Assembly (NCBI GenBank): GCA_014379905.1
Contig: JACMKX010000043.1
Coordinates: 1-63,960 of the forward strand
Reading direction: 5' to 3'
Source: Ferruginibacter sp.
GTDB lineage: Bacteria; Bacteroidota; Bacteroidia; Chitinophagales; Chitinophagaceae
Length of the DNA stretch: 63,960 nt
Program-made: the position numbers and the translations under genes
Shown: one piece after another, positions 17,134 to 26,068 of the stretch
Layout of the letters: each line of letters opens with the position of its first letter
How positions within the stretch are numbered: position 1 is the stretch's first letter
The notes under the pieces: model-generated
What the model was told of the DNA's origin: nothing
What the model saw: only the letters and a program-made list of their open reading frames with translations
Databases searched by the model: none

Positions 17134-19047
17134 ATGCTGCTCATGTCTTACAAATTTCAACTTCAGTCAAAAAATGTGTCCTATGCCGGCCTGCAAATTA
17201 TTGCTGCCATTGGTTTATTAATCCTTTTTTCTTTTGCCAGCCCAAAGTATGCTGTTATTAACGGTAAAATTTTAAACGAATCAGGGAAACCGGTTCCATT
17301 TGCTTCTGTTGTCATCAAAGGAACTTCTAACGGGGTACAGGCAGATGCTGGCGGCAACTTCAGTATGGCTGTTTACAAATTACCCGTCACAATCATTGTA
17401 GAAGCTATTGGCTATGAGAAGCAGGAACTAAAATTAACATCCGAAGATTTTAAAGATGCTTTGGCATACCTGGCTGTAACACTCAAAACCCGGGAAAGCC
17501 ACCTGGCAGAAGTGGTGGTTACTGCTGCATATAGTAGCAAAAGAACTTCAAGAAGTACATCTTCTTCCGTTTCCGGGGAGCCTATGCGTGAGTTGGCAGG
17601 AAAAGTAGCAGGGGTTTCTGTCAGCAGTGGCGATGCGGTATTTTATAAAAGTACCAGCGTGAAAGAATTTTCTTCTGACGCTTTGAGATCAATAACAACA
17701 TCAGACTCAATAAAATTTACTATAAAAAATGCAACGCCGGTAAAAGCAAAATTGCTCACAGCAGGGGAAGTGAACGATTTTAAAAAATGGACAATGTGGG
17801 AAGATTACAATGAATATGAATTTAAAAACCACAGTGAAAAATGGGGGTTATTTGCTACACGGCGCTATGCTGTTCAATTGCAACATAAGAATTTAAATGC
17901 TTTAACGGGTCAAAAAATATATTTGATCCATAAACAAAATGGAGACACGATTTGGACAGCAGTTTCTGACAATACAGGTAAAGCCGAACTCTGGGATGGG
18001 TTTACGGGAAAGGCGAAAGTAACCGATCTCAGGATAGGAGTAGAAGGCGAAGCCTCCACTTCTCCTGCTATCCCTTTTTCACAGGGTATCAACAGGATCG
18101 TCATTCAAAAAGACTGTACTATTTCTAACAGGGTTGAGATAGCTTTTGTAGTAGACGCTACGGGTAGCATGCAGGATGAGATTGATTACCTCAAGGAAGA
18201 ACTGGAAGATATATTGTTAAAAATCACAAAAAAGGATCCTACACTGGATTTGTATTCCGGTGCAGTGTTTTACAGGGATAAGGGAGATGATTATATAACA
18301 GTAGAATCAGGTATGAAACAGGGAGTGAGCCAGGTGATCTCCTTTATAAAAAAACAAAATGCTGCAGGTGGCGGCGACTTCCCGGAGGCGTTGAACAATG
18401 GTTTAAAAGTGGCGCTCCAACAACTAAAGTGGAGTGAGGGAGCCCGTACCAGGATAATTTTCCTTTTGATGGATGCACCGCCACATGACGAAGCTAAAAA
18501 GGAAATGGCCGACCTTATTAAACAGGCTGCCTATATGGGAATCCGAATTGTTCCTGTTGCCTGTAGCGGAACAGATAAAGCCACTGAATTTATTATGCGC
18601 TCCATGGCGCTGGCTACCAATGGTACTTATTTATTTCTCACAGATGACAGCGGCATAGGGAATGCCCATATAAAACCTACCACAGATGAATTTAAAGTTG
18701 AATTACTCAACAACCTGATGCAACGCACCATTGAGCAAATGTGTTTTGTAAATAGCTGCACTGCCAGTACCCAGGGTATAGAACCCCTTAGCCCTTTCAC
18801 TAATGATGAAACTGTACAGTTATTTCCCAATCCTACCAGGGGAATGCTGACTTTAAAAACCACTAAGAAAATAAAAGAGATCTTCCTAACCGATTTTGCA
18901 GGAAAAATATTGTTGAGAAAAGAAATGAATAACAGCAAAGGGGATTACAGTATTGACCTGGCAGGCTTTCCATCATCTACCTATTTTATAAAATATGTAA
19001 CGACAGAAAATACAACGGGGGTTGAAAAGCTGGTACTTATCCGCTGA
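17134..19047 (+). CDS. Secreted von Willebrand factor A protein with carboxypeptidase-regulatory and T9SS domains
   Basis: The order of domains in the 637-residue protein is: membrane/signal segment (about 18-37); carboxypeptidase-regulatory-like beta-sandwich (42-125, INGKILNESGKPVPFASVVI); a stretch resembling the start of a TonB-dependent receptor plug (127-165, HLAEVVVTAAYSSK and ELAGKVAGVSV) but without any barrel; an uncharacterised region; a vWA domain with the MIDAS D341-x-T343-x-S345 (VVDATGSMQDEIDYL); and a T9SS sorting domain (about 565-637, LFPNPTRGMLTLKTT). It is probably a surface-exposed metal-dependent adhesion or binding protein. A second in-frame ATG is at 17143. Its last 11 bases overlap the convergent K+ channel gene. 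Confidence 0.9.
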   Translation: MLLMSYKFQLQSKNVSYAGLQIIAAIGLLILFSFASPKYAVINGKILNESGKPVPFASVVIKGTSNGVQADAGGNFSMAVYKLPVTIIVEAIGYEKQELKLTSEDFKDALAYLAVTLKTRESHLAEVVVTAAYSSKRTSRSTSSSVSGEPMRELAGKVAGVSVSSGDAVFYKSTSVKEFSSDALRSITTSDSIKFTIKNATPVKAKLLTAGEVNDFKKWTMWEDYNEYEFKNHSEKWGLFATRRYAVQLQHKNLNALTGQKIYLIHKQNGDTIWTAVSDNTGKAELWDGFTGKAKVTDLRIGVEGEASTSPAIPFSQGINRIVIQKDCTISNRVEIAFVVDATGSMQDEIDYLKEELEDILLKITKKDPTLDLYSGAVFYRDKGDDYITVESGMKQGVSQVISFIKKQNAAGGGDFPEALNNGLKVALQQLKWSEGARTRIIFLLMDAPPHDEAKKEMADLIKQAAYMGIRIVPVACSGTDKATEFIMRSMALATNGTYLFLTDDSGIGNAHIKPTTDEFKVELLNNLMQRTIEQMCFVNSCTASTQGIEPLSPFTNDETVQLFPNPTRGMLTLKTTKKIKEIFLTDFAGKILLRKEMNNSKGDYSIDLAGFPSSTYFIKYVTTENTTGVEKLVLIR

Positions 19048-19948
19048 TGGTTGGTTGTTTATCACCGGGTGTCAACGCTTCTTCCGGCAATGGCTTGCCG
19101 CAGTTCCTGCAATAATTGGCGTTGGGATCATAAACATCCAGGCCACAGCTGGGACATTCGCCCACACGTTTGTGGTGATGAAAAACATCCTGGTCTTTTT
19201 GTTTGGTTAGCTCAGCCGCGACAATGCCCGTTGGTACCGCAATTAATGCATAGCCCAGCATCATGATAACAGAGGAAATGATTTTACCGGGATAGGTAAC
19301 AGGTGTTATGTCTCCATATCCCACAGTTGTAATAGTAACAATAGCCCAGTAAATTGATTGTGGTATGGTGGTAAAACCTTTGTTTTCGTCGTGCTCCACC
19401 ACGTACATGATAGTGCCTAAAATGGTTACTGCCACAATGAGCACCGATAAAAATACGGTGATGCGTTTAAGGCCTTTTATCAAAGCCTTTCCTAAAATTG
19501 CGCTTTCATCAAGGTAATGTGTTAACTGGAATATGCGGAAGATCCGCAAAAGGCGGATGGCCCTTAGTAGGATGAAAGGCCGGGAACCCGGGAAAACAAG
19601 GCTTAAGTAAAAAGAAGCGATGGATAAAAAATCCACGATACCGAAGAAACTAAAAATATAACCACTTTTCTTTTTAACCACCCAGATACGGATTATGTAT
19701 TCCAGTGTAAATAAAATAGTGACGATCCATTCTGCTGTTTTTAAGTAAGTACCGTACCGTTCATTTACAGAAGGAACACTTTCTACAATGATGATGAGAA
19801 TGCTGATGAGGATAGCCCATAACAGGCCAATATCGAAAGCCCTGCCCAGCCTGGTAGTGGTTCCAAACACCACTATGCCCAGCCATTGTTTGATGCGTTG
19901 CGCCACAGATCTATCCCTCTTATTATTTTGTTTTACTTCCGGTGCCAT
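19037..19948 (-). CDS. Voltage-gated potassium channel with C-terminal zinc ribbon
   Basis: The 303-residue protein has six membrane segments, an S4-like helix with arginines every third residue (LLRAIRLLRIFRIFQLTHY, about 127-145), and the K+ selectivity filter TTVGYGD (207-213) before the last helix. A C-terminal zinc ribbon follows, with C265, C268, C280 and C283 (ECPSCG...YCRNCG). It should conduct K+ across the inner membrane with the ribbon in the cytoplasm, where it may sense metal or redox state or aid assembly. The gene overlaps the vWA gene tail to tail by 11 bp. Confidence 0.92.
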   Translation of the reverse strand: MAPEVKQNNKRDRSVAQRIKQWLGIVVFGTTTRLGRAFDIGLLWAILISILIIIVESVPSVNERYGTYLKTAEWIVTILFTLEYIIRIWVVKKKSGYIFSFFGIVDFLSIASFYLSLVFPGSRPFILLRAIRLLRIFRIFQLTHYLDESAILGKALIKGLKRITVFLSVLIVAVTILGTIMYVVEHDENKGFTTIPQSIYWAIVTITTVGYGDITPVTYPGKIISSVIMMLGYALIAVPTGIVAAELTKQKDQDVFHHHKRVGECPSCGLDVYDPNANYCRNCGKPLPEEALTPGDKQPTISG

Positions 19949-20066
19949 GATGGATGTTGGTTACAAATATAGTACCCATTACTCCAAGCTGTTCTTCACC
20001 CTTACGCGGTAGTGTAATAGAATATAAGCTTCTCTATTTTTGAAAAATCTTAAATAGGGCTTCAAC

Positions 20067-20104
20067 AAAAAAGCACCAACCATAAATAAATGGAAGGTGC
20101 TTTT
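20067..20104 (-). terminator. Rho-independent terminator
   Basis: On the minus strand AAAAGCACC and GGTGCTTTT form a 9-bp stem followed by a T run, 25 bases after the stop of the Lys/Ala-rich gene. Confidence 0.75.
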
Positions 20105-20129
20105 CTTAGGAAAAAAACTATTGTTGAGC

Positions 20130-20792
20130 TTACCAGAGCGGCTTTTTGCCTGAAGGCTTTGGGCCGCCTTTTTTCACACTGGAAACTTTCATATGATGAT
20201 GCCTGTCGTGTTGCACAGCGTCTTTTTGCACCGCTTTCGTATTTAAATCGGGCAGGCTTTCACTAATAGGAGCCGGAACATTTAAATCAGGACTTTGCTC
20301 TTCTACGGGGGGCTGATTGTTTTCTTTCTCTTCCACTGGCGGCGTGGTAGTTAAATTGGTTGTTGGCTTTTCGGCCGGTATTTCTTTTACAGCAACATTT
20401 TTAGAAGGCTTTGCTTGCTTTTGAGGTACTGCTTTCTTTGGCGCCGGTTTTTTAGAAGCTACTTTTGCAGGTGTTGCCTTTGCCGGGGTGACTTTTTTAG
20501 GAGCCGCTTTCTTGGCAACTGATTTAACTGGTGCCGCTTTTTTAGCTACGGAGTTTTTTGGAGCAACTTTCTTAACTGCTACCTTTTTAGCAGCAGATTT
20601 TTTTGCCACTGTTTTTTTTGCTGCTGCTTTTTTAGCCATTGACTTTTTAGGAGCCGCCTTTTTTGCTATAGCTTTTTTAGGTGCCGTTTTCTTTTTGGGC
20701 GCTGCTTTTTTTAGGGCTGTTTTTTTTGCCCCGGTTGCTGCCGAAGCTTTGGTTGCTTTCTTTTTTGTAGCTGCCTTTTTAGAAGTTGCCAT
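20130..20792 (-). CDS. Histone H1-like Lys/Ala/Pro-rich DNA-binding protein
   Basis: Residues 1-115 of 220 are almost only Lys, Ala, Pro, Thr and Val in AAPKK/AKKA repeats, as in eukaryotic H1 tails and bacterial Hc1/AlgP-like proteins. Residues 115-185 are acidic and Pro-rich, with PDLN twice. The end is basic with a His cluster (HDRHHHMKVSSVKKGGPKPSG). It probably binds and compacts DNA without sequence specificity. Low complexity prevents family assignment beyond that, and copy number of the repeat units may vary among strains. Confidence 0.82.
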   Translation of the reverse strand: MATSKKAATKKKATKASAATGAKKTALKKAAPKKKTAPKKAIAKKAAPKKSMAKKAAAKKTVAKKSAAKKVAVKKVAPKNSVAKKAAPVKSVAKKAAPKKVTPAKATPAKVASKKPAPKKAVPQKQAKPSKNVAVKEIPAEKPTTNLTTTPPVEEKENNQPPVEEQSPDLNVPAPISESLPDLNTKAVQKDAVQHDRHHHMKVSSVKKGGPKPSGKKPLW

Positions 20793-20946
20793 AAAATAAT
20801 TTTAGATGATTAATGGGTTGTAAATTGACCAGGATTGATCACCCATGATTATTTTCAAATACCATACCATAAAATTAAGGGCCATTGATTTGCTTAATTT
20901 AAAAAACTTGATTCATTGTGTGCAAACATTACTACAAAAAGTCGGG

Positions 20947-21852
20947 TCAGTGAATGGTATGGCTATCCCAATTACCGATCATACCTGCAATCACTTTATT
21001 CCCGGAATTTTCTAGCAACTCAGAGAGTGCCTCGTCACTTATTTCTTCTTTTTGTTGCTGAAAAACTTTCCACAATGACACGCAGATTTTTTTGCCGGAA
21101 TGATCATAAATTTCAGCTGCAGCCATATGCCACCTGCATTGATACCAGCCATAATTCCTTGGATATTTCATGGCAATCTCGTTGTAATTTTCCTGTAAAT
21201 CTTTCAGGCTGGTGTACCTGAAACCTTTGCTGCCGCCGCTAACCGTCATTTTGGGAAACAAAGTGAGTGCCGGTAAAAGTCCGGGTTCTTTTTCTGCAAT
21301 ATAAGTATGGAGTAAGATGTTACTGAACAATTCTGCCATCCAGCTACGCTGCATAGTAAGACCTCCCTGGTGGTGAAATGCATGCCCCAGTTCGTGAATG
21401 GCGAGCAGGTCAAAAAAAGCCTGGCAACTTAAGTTGCCTTCTTTATTGGTATAAGTTGCTACAACAGCTTCCCGCAGGCTTGCGGGTAATTTATCTGCCG
21501 CCGGTAAAAAACTTTTCCAGAAGGGATTATCCTCTGCAGCAACGACCAATGCCTTTTTATCATTTTGATAATGTGGCATGCCGTACACCGCACCTTTGCT
21601 GCTATATATTTTCCAGTCAGTTGTATCCAGCACCATCAGGATTATTTCGGGTTGCAGACCTAGTAATTCAGCGTGATAAGACATGGCATTTTTTATCCGG
21701 GTTGCAATCGTAGCTGCACTTTGCTCCTGGCCTTTACTGTAATAGGCCGGAAATGAAATGCCGGATAAACGATTTAGGGAATCTATTGGTTGGGAAGCTG
21801 CAAAACCTGAGAAAAATACCATAAGTACTGCAATAAATAATATTCGTTTCAT
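20947..21852 (-). CDS. Secreted putative zinc metallopeptidase
   Basis: The 301-residue protein has a signal peptide (MKRILFIAVLMVFFSGFAAS) and the zinc motif HELGH (153-157, in LLAIHELGHAFHHQGG). A possible third ligand, E174 in WMAELFSN, fits a gluzincin-like arrangement. The remainder (MVLDTTDWKIYSSKGAVYGM, CRWHMAAAEIYDHSGKK) has no match I recognise. It is likely periplasmic or extracellular. The substrate is unknown, and activity is inferred only from the motif. Confidence 0.75.
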   Translation of the reverse strand: MKRILFIAVLMVFFSGFAASQPIDSLNRLSGISFPAYYSKGQEQSAATIATRIKNAMSYHAELLGLQPEIILMVLDTTDWKIYSSKGAVYGMPHYQNDKKALVVAAEDNPFWKSFLPAADKLPASLREAVVATYTNKEGNLSCQAFFDLLAIHELGHAFHHQGGLTMQRSWMAELFSNILLHTYIAEKEPGLLPALTLFPKMTVSGGSKGFRYTSLKDLQENYNEIAMKYPRNYGWYQCRWHMAAAEIYDHSGKKICVSLWKVFQQQKEEISDEALSELLENSGNKVIAGMIGNWDSHTIH

Positions 21853-21913
21853 ACTAATTAATTTTCAGCAAACTTCCTTTTAATAAAAAGGCAGAAATAG
21901 TATAAAAACGACA

Positions 21914-22741
21914 TTATAAGCGCATGCTTGCCTGGAGGCGGATAGGGGTTCCTTCCAGTTCTTTTTCGATAATGCCCGGCAGCATGCCGGCAAATTCTTT
22001 AAAATCACGGATAAGGTGCATCTGGTCAAAATAACCACACTCATACGCAATGCTGGTCCAGCTGATAGCAGGGAAATTTTCCCTCAGCCGGTAGGCTTTT
22101 GAAAAACGGGCAAGCCGGGCATATAGTTTGGGTGAGATGCCGATGCGGTCTTTGCTTACCCTTTCAAATTGACGTAAACTAAGGCAGGCCAGCGAAGCTA
22201 TTTTTTCCATAGGCATGTTACCATTGTAGCGGAGCATTTCGAGCATGGCCATATCAAAAGGCAATGCGCTTTTTAAAGACTTTACTTTGTCAAGCAGGAA
22301 CGATTCAATAACATTTCGTATGGCATCAAAGCTTTTACTTTCTGCCAGTTGCTCATTAATAATCTTCATTTCCTTTCCAAATACATCTTCTGCATCATAG
22401 TGATCATCAATCATATCCTTCATGGAGATACCAAGCAGGCGGTACATTCCACCAGGGTGAAAACCCACTCTTACAGCTTTGTGATCGCTGTTGATGTCAA
22501 GTGTTACCGTGGTGGCCTGTAAGCCCACTAAAGCAGACCTGGGCTGCAATATAAAATCCTCGTCATTTTCCTTTTTTACTTTTACCCGGTCATTGATATA
22601 AAAAAACAGGGAAGTTTGAGGAGTAGGTGGATAAATGCAGATATTGGCCCGTCCATCTGCTTCCACTTCGGCATGAATGATCATGATGCAGTTGATAAAT
22701 TCCTGCAACAATGGATGGGGCGTATAAAACTGTACCTGCAA
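21914..22741 (-). CDS. AraC-family transcriptional regulator
   Basis: The 275-residue protein has an N-terminal domain of the DUF6597 type (YTPHPLLQEFINCIMIIHAE, VGFHPGGMYRLLGI) and a C-terminal AraC DNA-binding domain (about 165-260; MPMEKIASLACLSLRQFERV and ISWTSIAYECGYFDQMHLIRDF). It starts 33 bases downstream of the GH43 gene stop on the same strand, so it may be co-transcribed with it and regulate sugar use, though this regulator type is not specific to glycosidases. Confidence 0.9.
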   Translation of the reverse strand: MQVQFYTPHPLLQEFINCIMIIHAEVEADGRANICIYPPTPQTSLFFYINDRVKVKKENDEDFILQPRSALVGLQATTVTLDINSDHKAVRVGFHPGGMYRLLGISMKDMIDDHYDAEDVFGKEMKIINEQLAESKSFDAIRNVIESFLLDKVKSLKSALPFDMAMLEMLRYNGNMPMEKIASLACLSLRQFERVSKDRIGISPKLYARLARFSKAYRLRENFPAISWTSIAYECGYFDQMHLIRDFKEFAGMLPGIIEKELEGTPIRLQASMRL

Positions 22742-22773
22742 GTTTTTATTTTGAAGTTAATGAAGTTATCTGT

Positions 22774-23754
22774 TTAAGGTATTGTTCTTTTTTGAACCCC
22801 TTCATTGGTAATTTTCACCGGTTTAATAAAGCCATCTTTGTCAAAATGCAATTTTTCTATACAGGTTTCCCTGGAGTTGCCATCTTTTTCGTTCAATGGC
22901 CTGCGGTGATAAATAATATACCAGTTATCTGTACCTGGTACATTAACCACAGAATGATGGCCGGCCCCCTTTGCAATAGTTGAATCCTGCTGTAATATTT
23001 TACCGATGCGTTTGAAAGGACCAAAAGGTGAATCACTGATAGCGTAGGCCACACTGTAGTCAGGACCCGTCCAGCCCCCTTCACTCCACATGAAATAATA
23101 TTTGCCATTTTTCAGGAGCATGAACGCACCTTCTACAAAACCTTCCGGTGTTATTTCTATAAAAGTAGTTCCGTTTGCAAAAGGAATAAAACCACTGAAG
23201 TCGTTATTGAGTTGTGCAATATTGCAATGCCTCCATCCACCGTAGAGGAGGTAATATTTTCCATCCCTGTCTTTAAAAACAAACTGGTCTATGGGTTGGG
23301 CGCCATTATAGAAGGAATCTATCAAAGGTTTATTTAAATGATCTGTAAAAGGCCCTTCCGGCTTATCCGAAACAGCTACACCAATACCACCATATTCGTT
23401 GTTACTTTGGATATCATTGGCACCAAAGAAGAAATAATATTTCCCATTTTTTTCTACCACAGCCGGCGCCCACATGGCCCGCTTTGCCCATTTAATGGCA
23501 GTAGTATCGAGTATACGGCTGTGTTTTGTCCAGTTAATAAGATCCGGAGACGAGAAGGCATCAAAGAAAACCTGCTTATTATAGGGAGCAGAAAAAGTAG
23601 GGTAGATCCAGTATTTTTTTTGAAAAATGGCAGCTTCCGGATCGGCATACCAGCCTTTAAATATAGGATTGCCGGAACTAATGGAGTCTGTTTTAACCTG
23701 GGCTTGTACATAGATCACAACAATGCATGAAAGGAAAAGGAACATTTTTTTCAT
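22774..23754 (-). CDS. Glycoside hydrolase family 43 enzyme
   Basis: The 326-residue protein has a signal peptide (MKKMFLFLSCIVVIYVQAQ) and a five-bladed propeller with the GH43 catalytic trio: base D38 (GWYADPEA), pKa modulator D156 (PIDQFVFKD) and acid E208 (EGFVEGAFM). MWAPAVVEKNGKYYFFF and PFGPFKRIG are typical blades. The family hydrolyses arabinan, arabinoxylan or xylan side chains; the exact linkage cannot be told. It is a lone glycosidase with no SusC/SusD pair nearby, followed by an AraC regulator. Confidence 0.92.
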   Translation of the reverse strand: MKKMFLFLSCIVVIYVQAQVKTDSISSGNPIFKGWYADPEAAIFQKKYWIYPTFSAPYNKQVFFDAFSSPDLINWTKHSRILDTTAIKWAKRAMWAPAVVEKNGKYYFFFGANDIQSNNEYGGIGVAVSDKPEGPFTDHLNKPLIDSFYNGAQPIDQFVFKDRDGKYYLLYGGWRHCNIAQLNNDFSGFIPFANGTTFIEITPEGFVEGAFMLLKNGKYYFMWSEGGWTGPDYSVAYAISDSPFGPFKRIGKILQQDSTIAKGAGHHSVVNVPGTDNWYIIYHRRPLNEKDGNSRETCIEKLHFDKDGFIKPVKITNEGVQKRTIP

Positions 23755-23767
23755 GTAACTAAGCTAA

Positions 23768-24382
23768 GATATTGCCCTGGCAAAAACAACCCTCACCAAT
23801 GTATTAAATAAATATGCAACTTTTATACAGGCATTGCCCAAAAAGCCTGTTGTGATCGGTCACTCTTTTGGCGGACTGCTTACACAAGTATTGGTAAACA
23901 GGGGATTGGCCATTGCAGCAGTAGCCGTACATTCGGTACCCCCCTTTGGTGTAATACCTTATGAATTCTCTTTTTTGAAAGCCGGCTGGAGATCATTGGG
24001 CATTTTTACCAACCTTGATAAAACCTACATGATGTCTTTTGAAACCTGGCAGTATGCTTTTACTAATGGTATGAGCATTGCAGATCAAGAATCTTCTTAT
24101 GAAGACAATACCATTCCAGAATCTAAACGAGATGCCCGTGGCGGATTGTGATTTGCTGCAAAAGTTGATTTCAACAAAGAACATGCGCCCTTGTTGTTTA
24201 TTGCCGGAAGTAATGATCATATTATACCAGCTACCTTAAATAAAAGGAATTTCAATCGTTGTAAAAACAGTAATTCTGTTACAGACTTTAAACAGTTTGA
24301 TGAAAACAATCACTTTGTAGTTGGATTACCCAATCATAAAATAACTGCGGAATATATTAATAACTGGATTATGAAACCTTGA
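23768..24382 (+). pseudogene. Truncated alpha/beta hydrolase pseudogene
   Basis: One frame reads from 23768 through the nucleophile elbow VVIGHSFGGLLTQ, VAVHSVPPFGVIP and TWQYAFTNGMS to a TGA at 24149-24151, then continues in the same frame as KVDFNKEHAPLLFIAGSNDH and DENNHFVVGLPNHK to 24382. The N-terminal third, including the oxyanion-hole region, is missing, and a segment before AKVDF appears deleted, so the gene is dead as a hydrolase. The TGA is inside otherwise aligned sequence. Confidence 0.8.
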
Positions 24383-24402
24383 TAAAGAATTTTTATTTCC
24401 AT

Positions 24403-24435
24403 CAGATTTTCGCAGATAACATCTGTGAAAATCTG
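24403..24435. repeat. Long palindromic repeat, CGCAGA type
   Basis: CAGATTTTCGCAGAT (24403-24417) and ATCTGTGAAAATCTG (24421-24435) form a 15-bp stem with one mismatch (a G-U pair in RNA) and a 3-base loop. Partial repeats follow to 24462. It belongs to the group of CGCAGA-containing palindromes also at 28349 and 61826. Confidence 0.7.
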
Positions 24436-24472
24436 CGTTATTAGATCAGCGCAAATCTGAGGGAAACATCTC

Positions 24473-26068
24473 TTACTGCTTATTTATCTTCAACCAATCC
24501 TTCAGGTCATCAATCGTATTAGCTTCCGACGCTTTTTTATCTTTGCGCCATCTTAAAATCCTGGGAAAGCGCAAAGCAATGCCGGATTTGTGTCTCGGGC
24601 TTTCAGCAATGCCTTCAAAGGCAATTTCAAAAACCTGGTAAGGTGTTACGCTCCTGACTGGTCCGAATTTTTCTATCGTATTTCTTTTAACCCAGTTATC
24701 TACCGCAAAAATTTCCTTATCAGTTAAACCCGAATAGGCTTTGGCAAAGGGGAGCAGTTTTCCTTCACCATCCCAAACGGCAAAAGTATAATCAGTGAAC
24801 AGGTTGGCCCTTCTGCCACTACCACTCTGTGCATAAATCAATACGCCATCAATGGTCATGGGTACCGTTTTCCATTTCCACCAATTGCCCCTTCGCCTGC
24901 CGGTTTCGTAGGGGCTGTCTTTTCGTTTCAGCATTACTCCTTCGCACATTTGCTCCCTTGCATTGTTGCGGAATTCGCTTACCTGTTCCCAATTTTCAAA
25001 AGGCAGTGCTTTGGATAAAAGTAATTTATCTTTCACATCGTGTGTTTCCAGTAAACTGATCAGCAGGTTACGTCGTTCTGTTATGGGCCGGTTACGAATA
25101 TCTTCTCCCTGCCATTCCAATAAGTCGTAGCAAACCATTATCAACGGCACTTCCGTTAGATTTTTCTTTGAAATATTTTTCCTCCCGATACGGGTTTGCA
25201 TGGCGTTGAAATCAAGAAACATTCCTTCTTTAAAAGGAATGATCTCTCCATCTATCACCGAGCCCTGGGGTAATATCTTTTGCAGGGATTCAAATTCAGG
25301 GAACTTATCGGTCAACAGGTCTTCCCCCCGGCTCCACACAAACAAACTGTTGTCTCGTACTATTAACTGACCCCGAATGCCATCCAGCTTCGGTTCTATA
25401 ATCCAATCATTGATATCTCCCAGCGTTTGTATTTCAGCCTCCAGGGGATACGCTAAATAAAAAGGGTAGGGCTGGTAAAATTTAGTTGTTACATCTTGTG
25501 TGAAAAGTGAATCAATTGTTTCTTTTTTCGGATCCCATTTGCCCATGAGCTGGTGTGCGATAGCAGTTTCTTCTTTTTCTAAATATTGTGCCAGCGCTTT
25601 TACTACCAATTGTTTGGATAAACCTATTCTGAAATTTCCTGTAATGAGTTTGTTAAAAATGAAAAGTTCTGTTTGATTCATGCTATGCCAGTAAGAGAGG
25701 ATAACTTCTTTCTTTTGTTCTTCGGGTGCTGCATAAAGTTTGCCTAGTTCGAGAATGATGGCATGAAGGGCATAATCTTTTGTGGAGGTTGCCGGGGGTA
25801 ATAATAATGCAATGGTTTCTGCAAGGTCGCCCACTACATAATAGGAATCATCAAACAACCATGACGGAACGCCGGCAAGTTCTGCGGCCCAGGCTTTTAG
25901 TTCGGATGTTTTTACAGGCCGTTTTGGTTTATTGCCGGTGAGTAATGCAATAGCATACAAAATATCTTTGGAAGAAGCCTGTTGAAAATACTTCCTCAAT
26001 GCCGCCACTTTAGCATTTGTTTTAGTGGTTTGATCTATATCGTAAAAAAGTTGCGTGAATAGTTTCAT
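24473..26068 (-). CDS. ATP-dependent DNA ligase
   Basis: The 531-residue protein has the N-terminal DNA-binding region of LigB/ligase I-type enzymes (1-200), the adenylation motif EPKLDG with the nucleophile K227, then DGEIIPF, EGVMLKRKDSPYETGRRRG and WWKWK, followed by an OB-fold (DGVLIYAQSGSG...FAVWDG). It seals DNA nicks using ATP. Its start overlaps the stop of the upstream exonuclease gene by 4 bases, so the two are translationally coupled. This is the ligase/exonuclease core of a repair cassette; the often-linked Lhr-type helicase and PdeM-type phosphoesterase are not in this window. Confidence 0.94.
   Translation of the reverse strand: MKLFTQLFYDIDQTTKTNAKVAALRKYFQQASSKDILYAIALLTGNKPKRPVKTSELKAWAAELAGVPSWLFDDSYYVVGDLAETIALLLPPATSTKDYALHAIILELGKLYAAPEEQKKEVILSYWHSMNQTELFIFNKLITGNFRIGLSKQLVVKALAQYLEKEETAIAHQLMGKWDPKKETIDSLFTQDVTTKFYQPYPFYLAYPLEAEIQTLGDINDWIIEPKLDGIRGQLIVRDNSLFVWSRGEDLLTDKFPEFESLQKILPQGSVIDGEIIPFKEGMFLDFNAMQTRIGRKNISKKNLTEVPLIMVCYDLLEWQGEDIRNRPITERRNLLISLLETHDVKDKLLLSKALPFENWEQVSEFRNNAREQMCEGVMLKRKDSPYETGRRRGNWWKWKTVPMTIDGVLIYAQSGSGRRANLFTDYTFAVWDGEGKLLPFAKAYSGLTDKEIFAVDNWVKRNTIEKFGPVRSVTPYQVFEIAFEGIAESPRHKSGIALRFPRILRWRKDKKASEANTIDDLKDWLKINKQ

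Noticed and set aside
20488..20799. Phe/Ala-rich open frame opposite the Lys/Ala-rich gene
   Set aside because: It is the exact antisense of the Lys/Ala repeat codons (AAA/GCC) and not a real hydrophobic protein.
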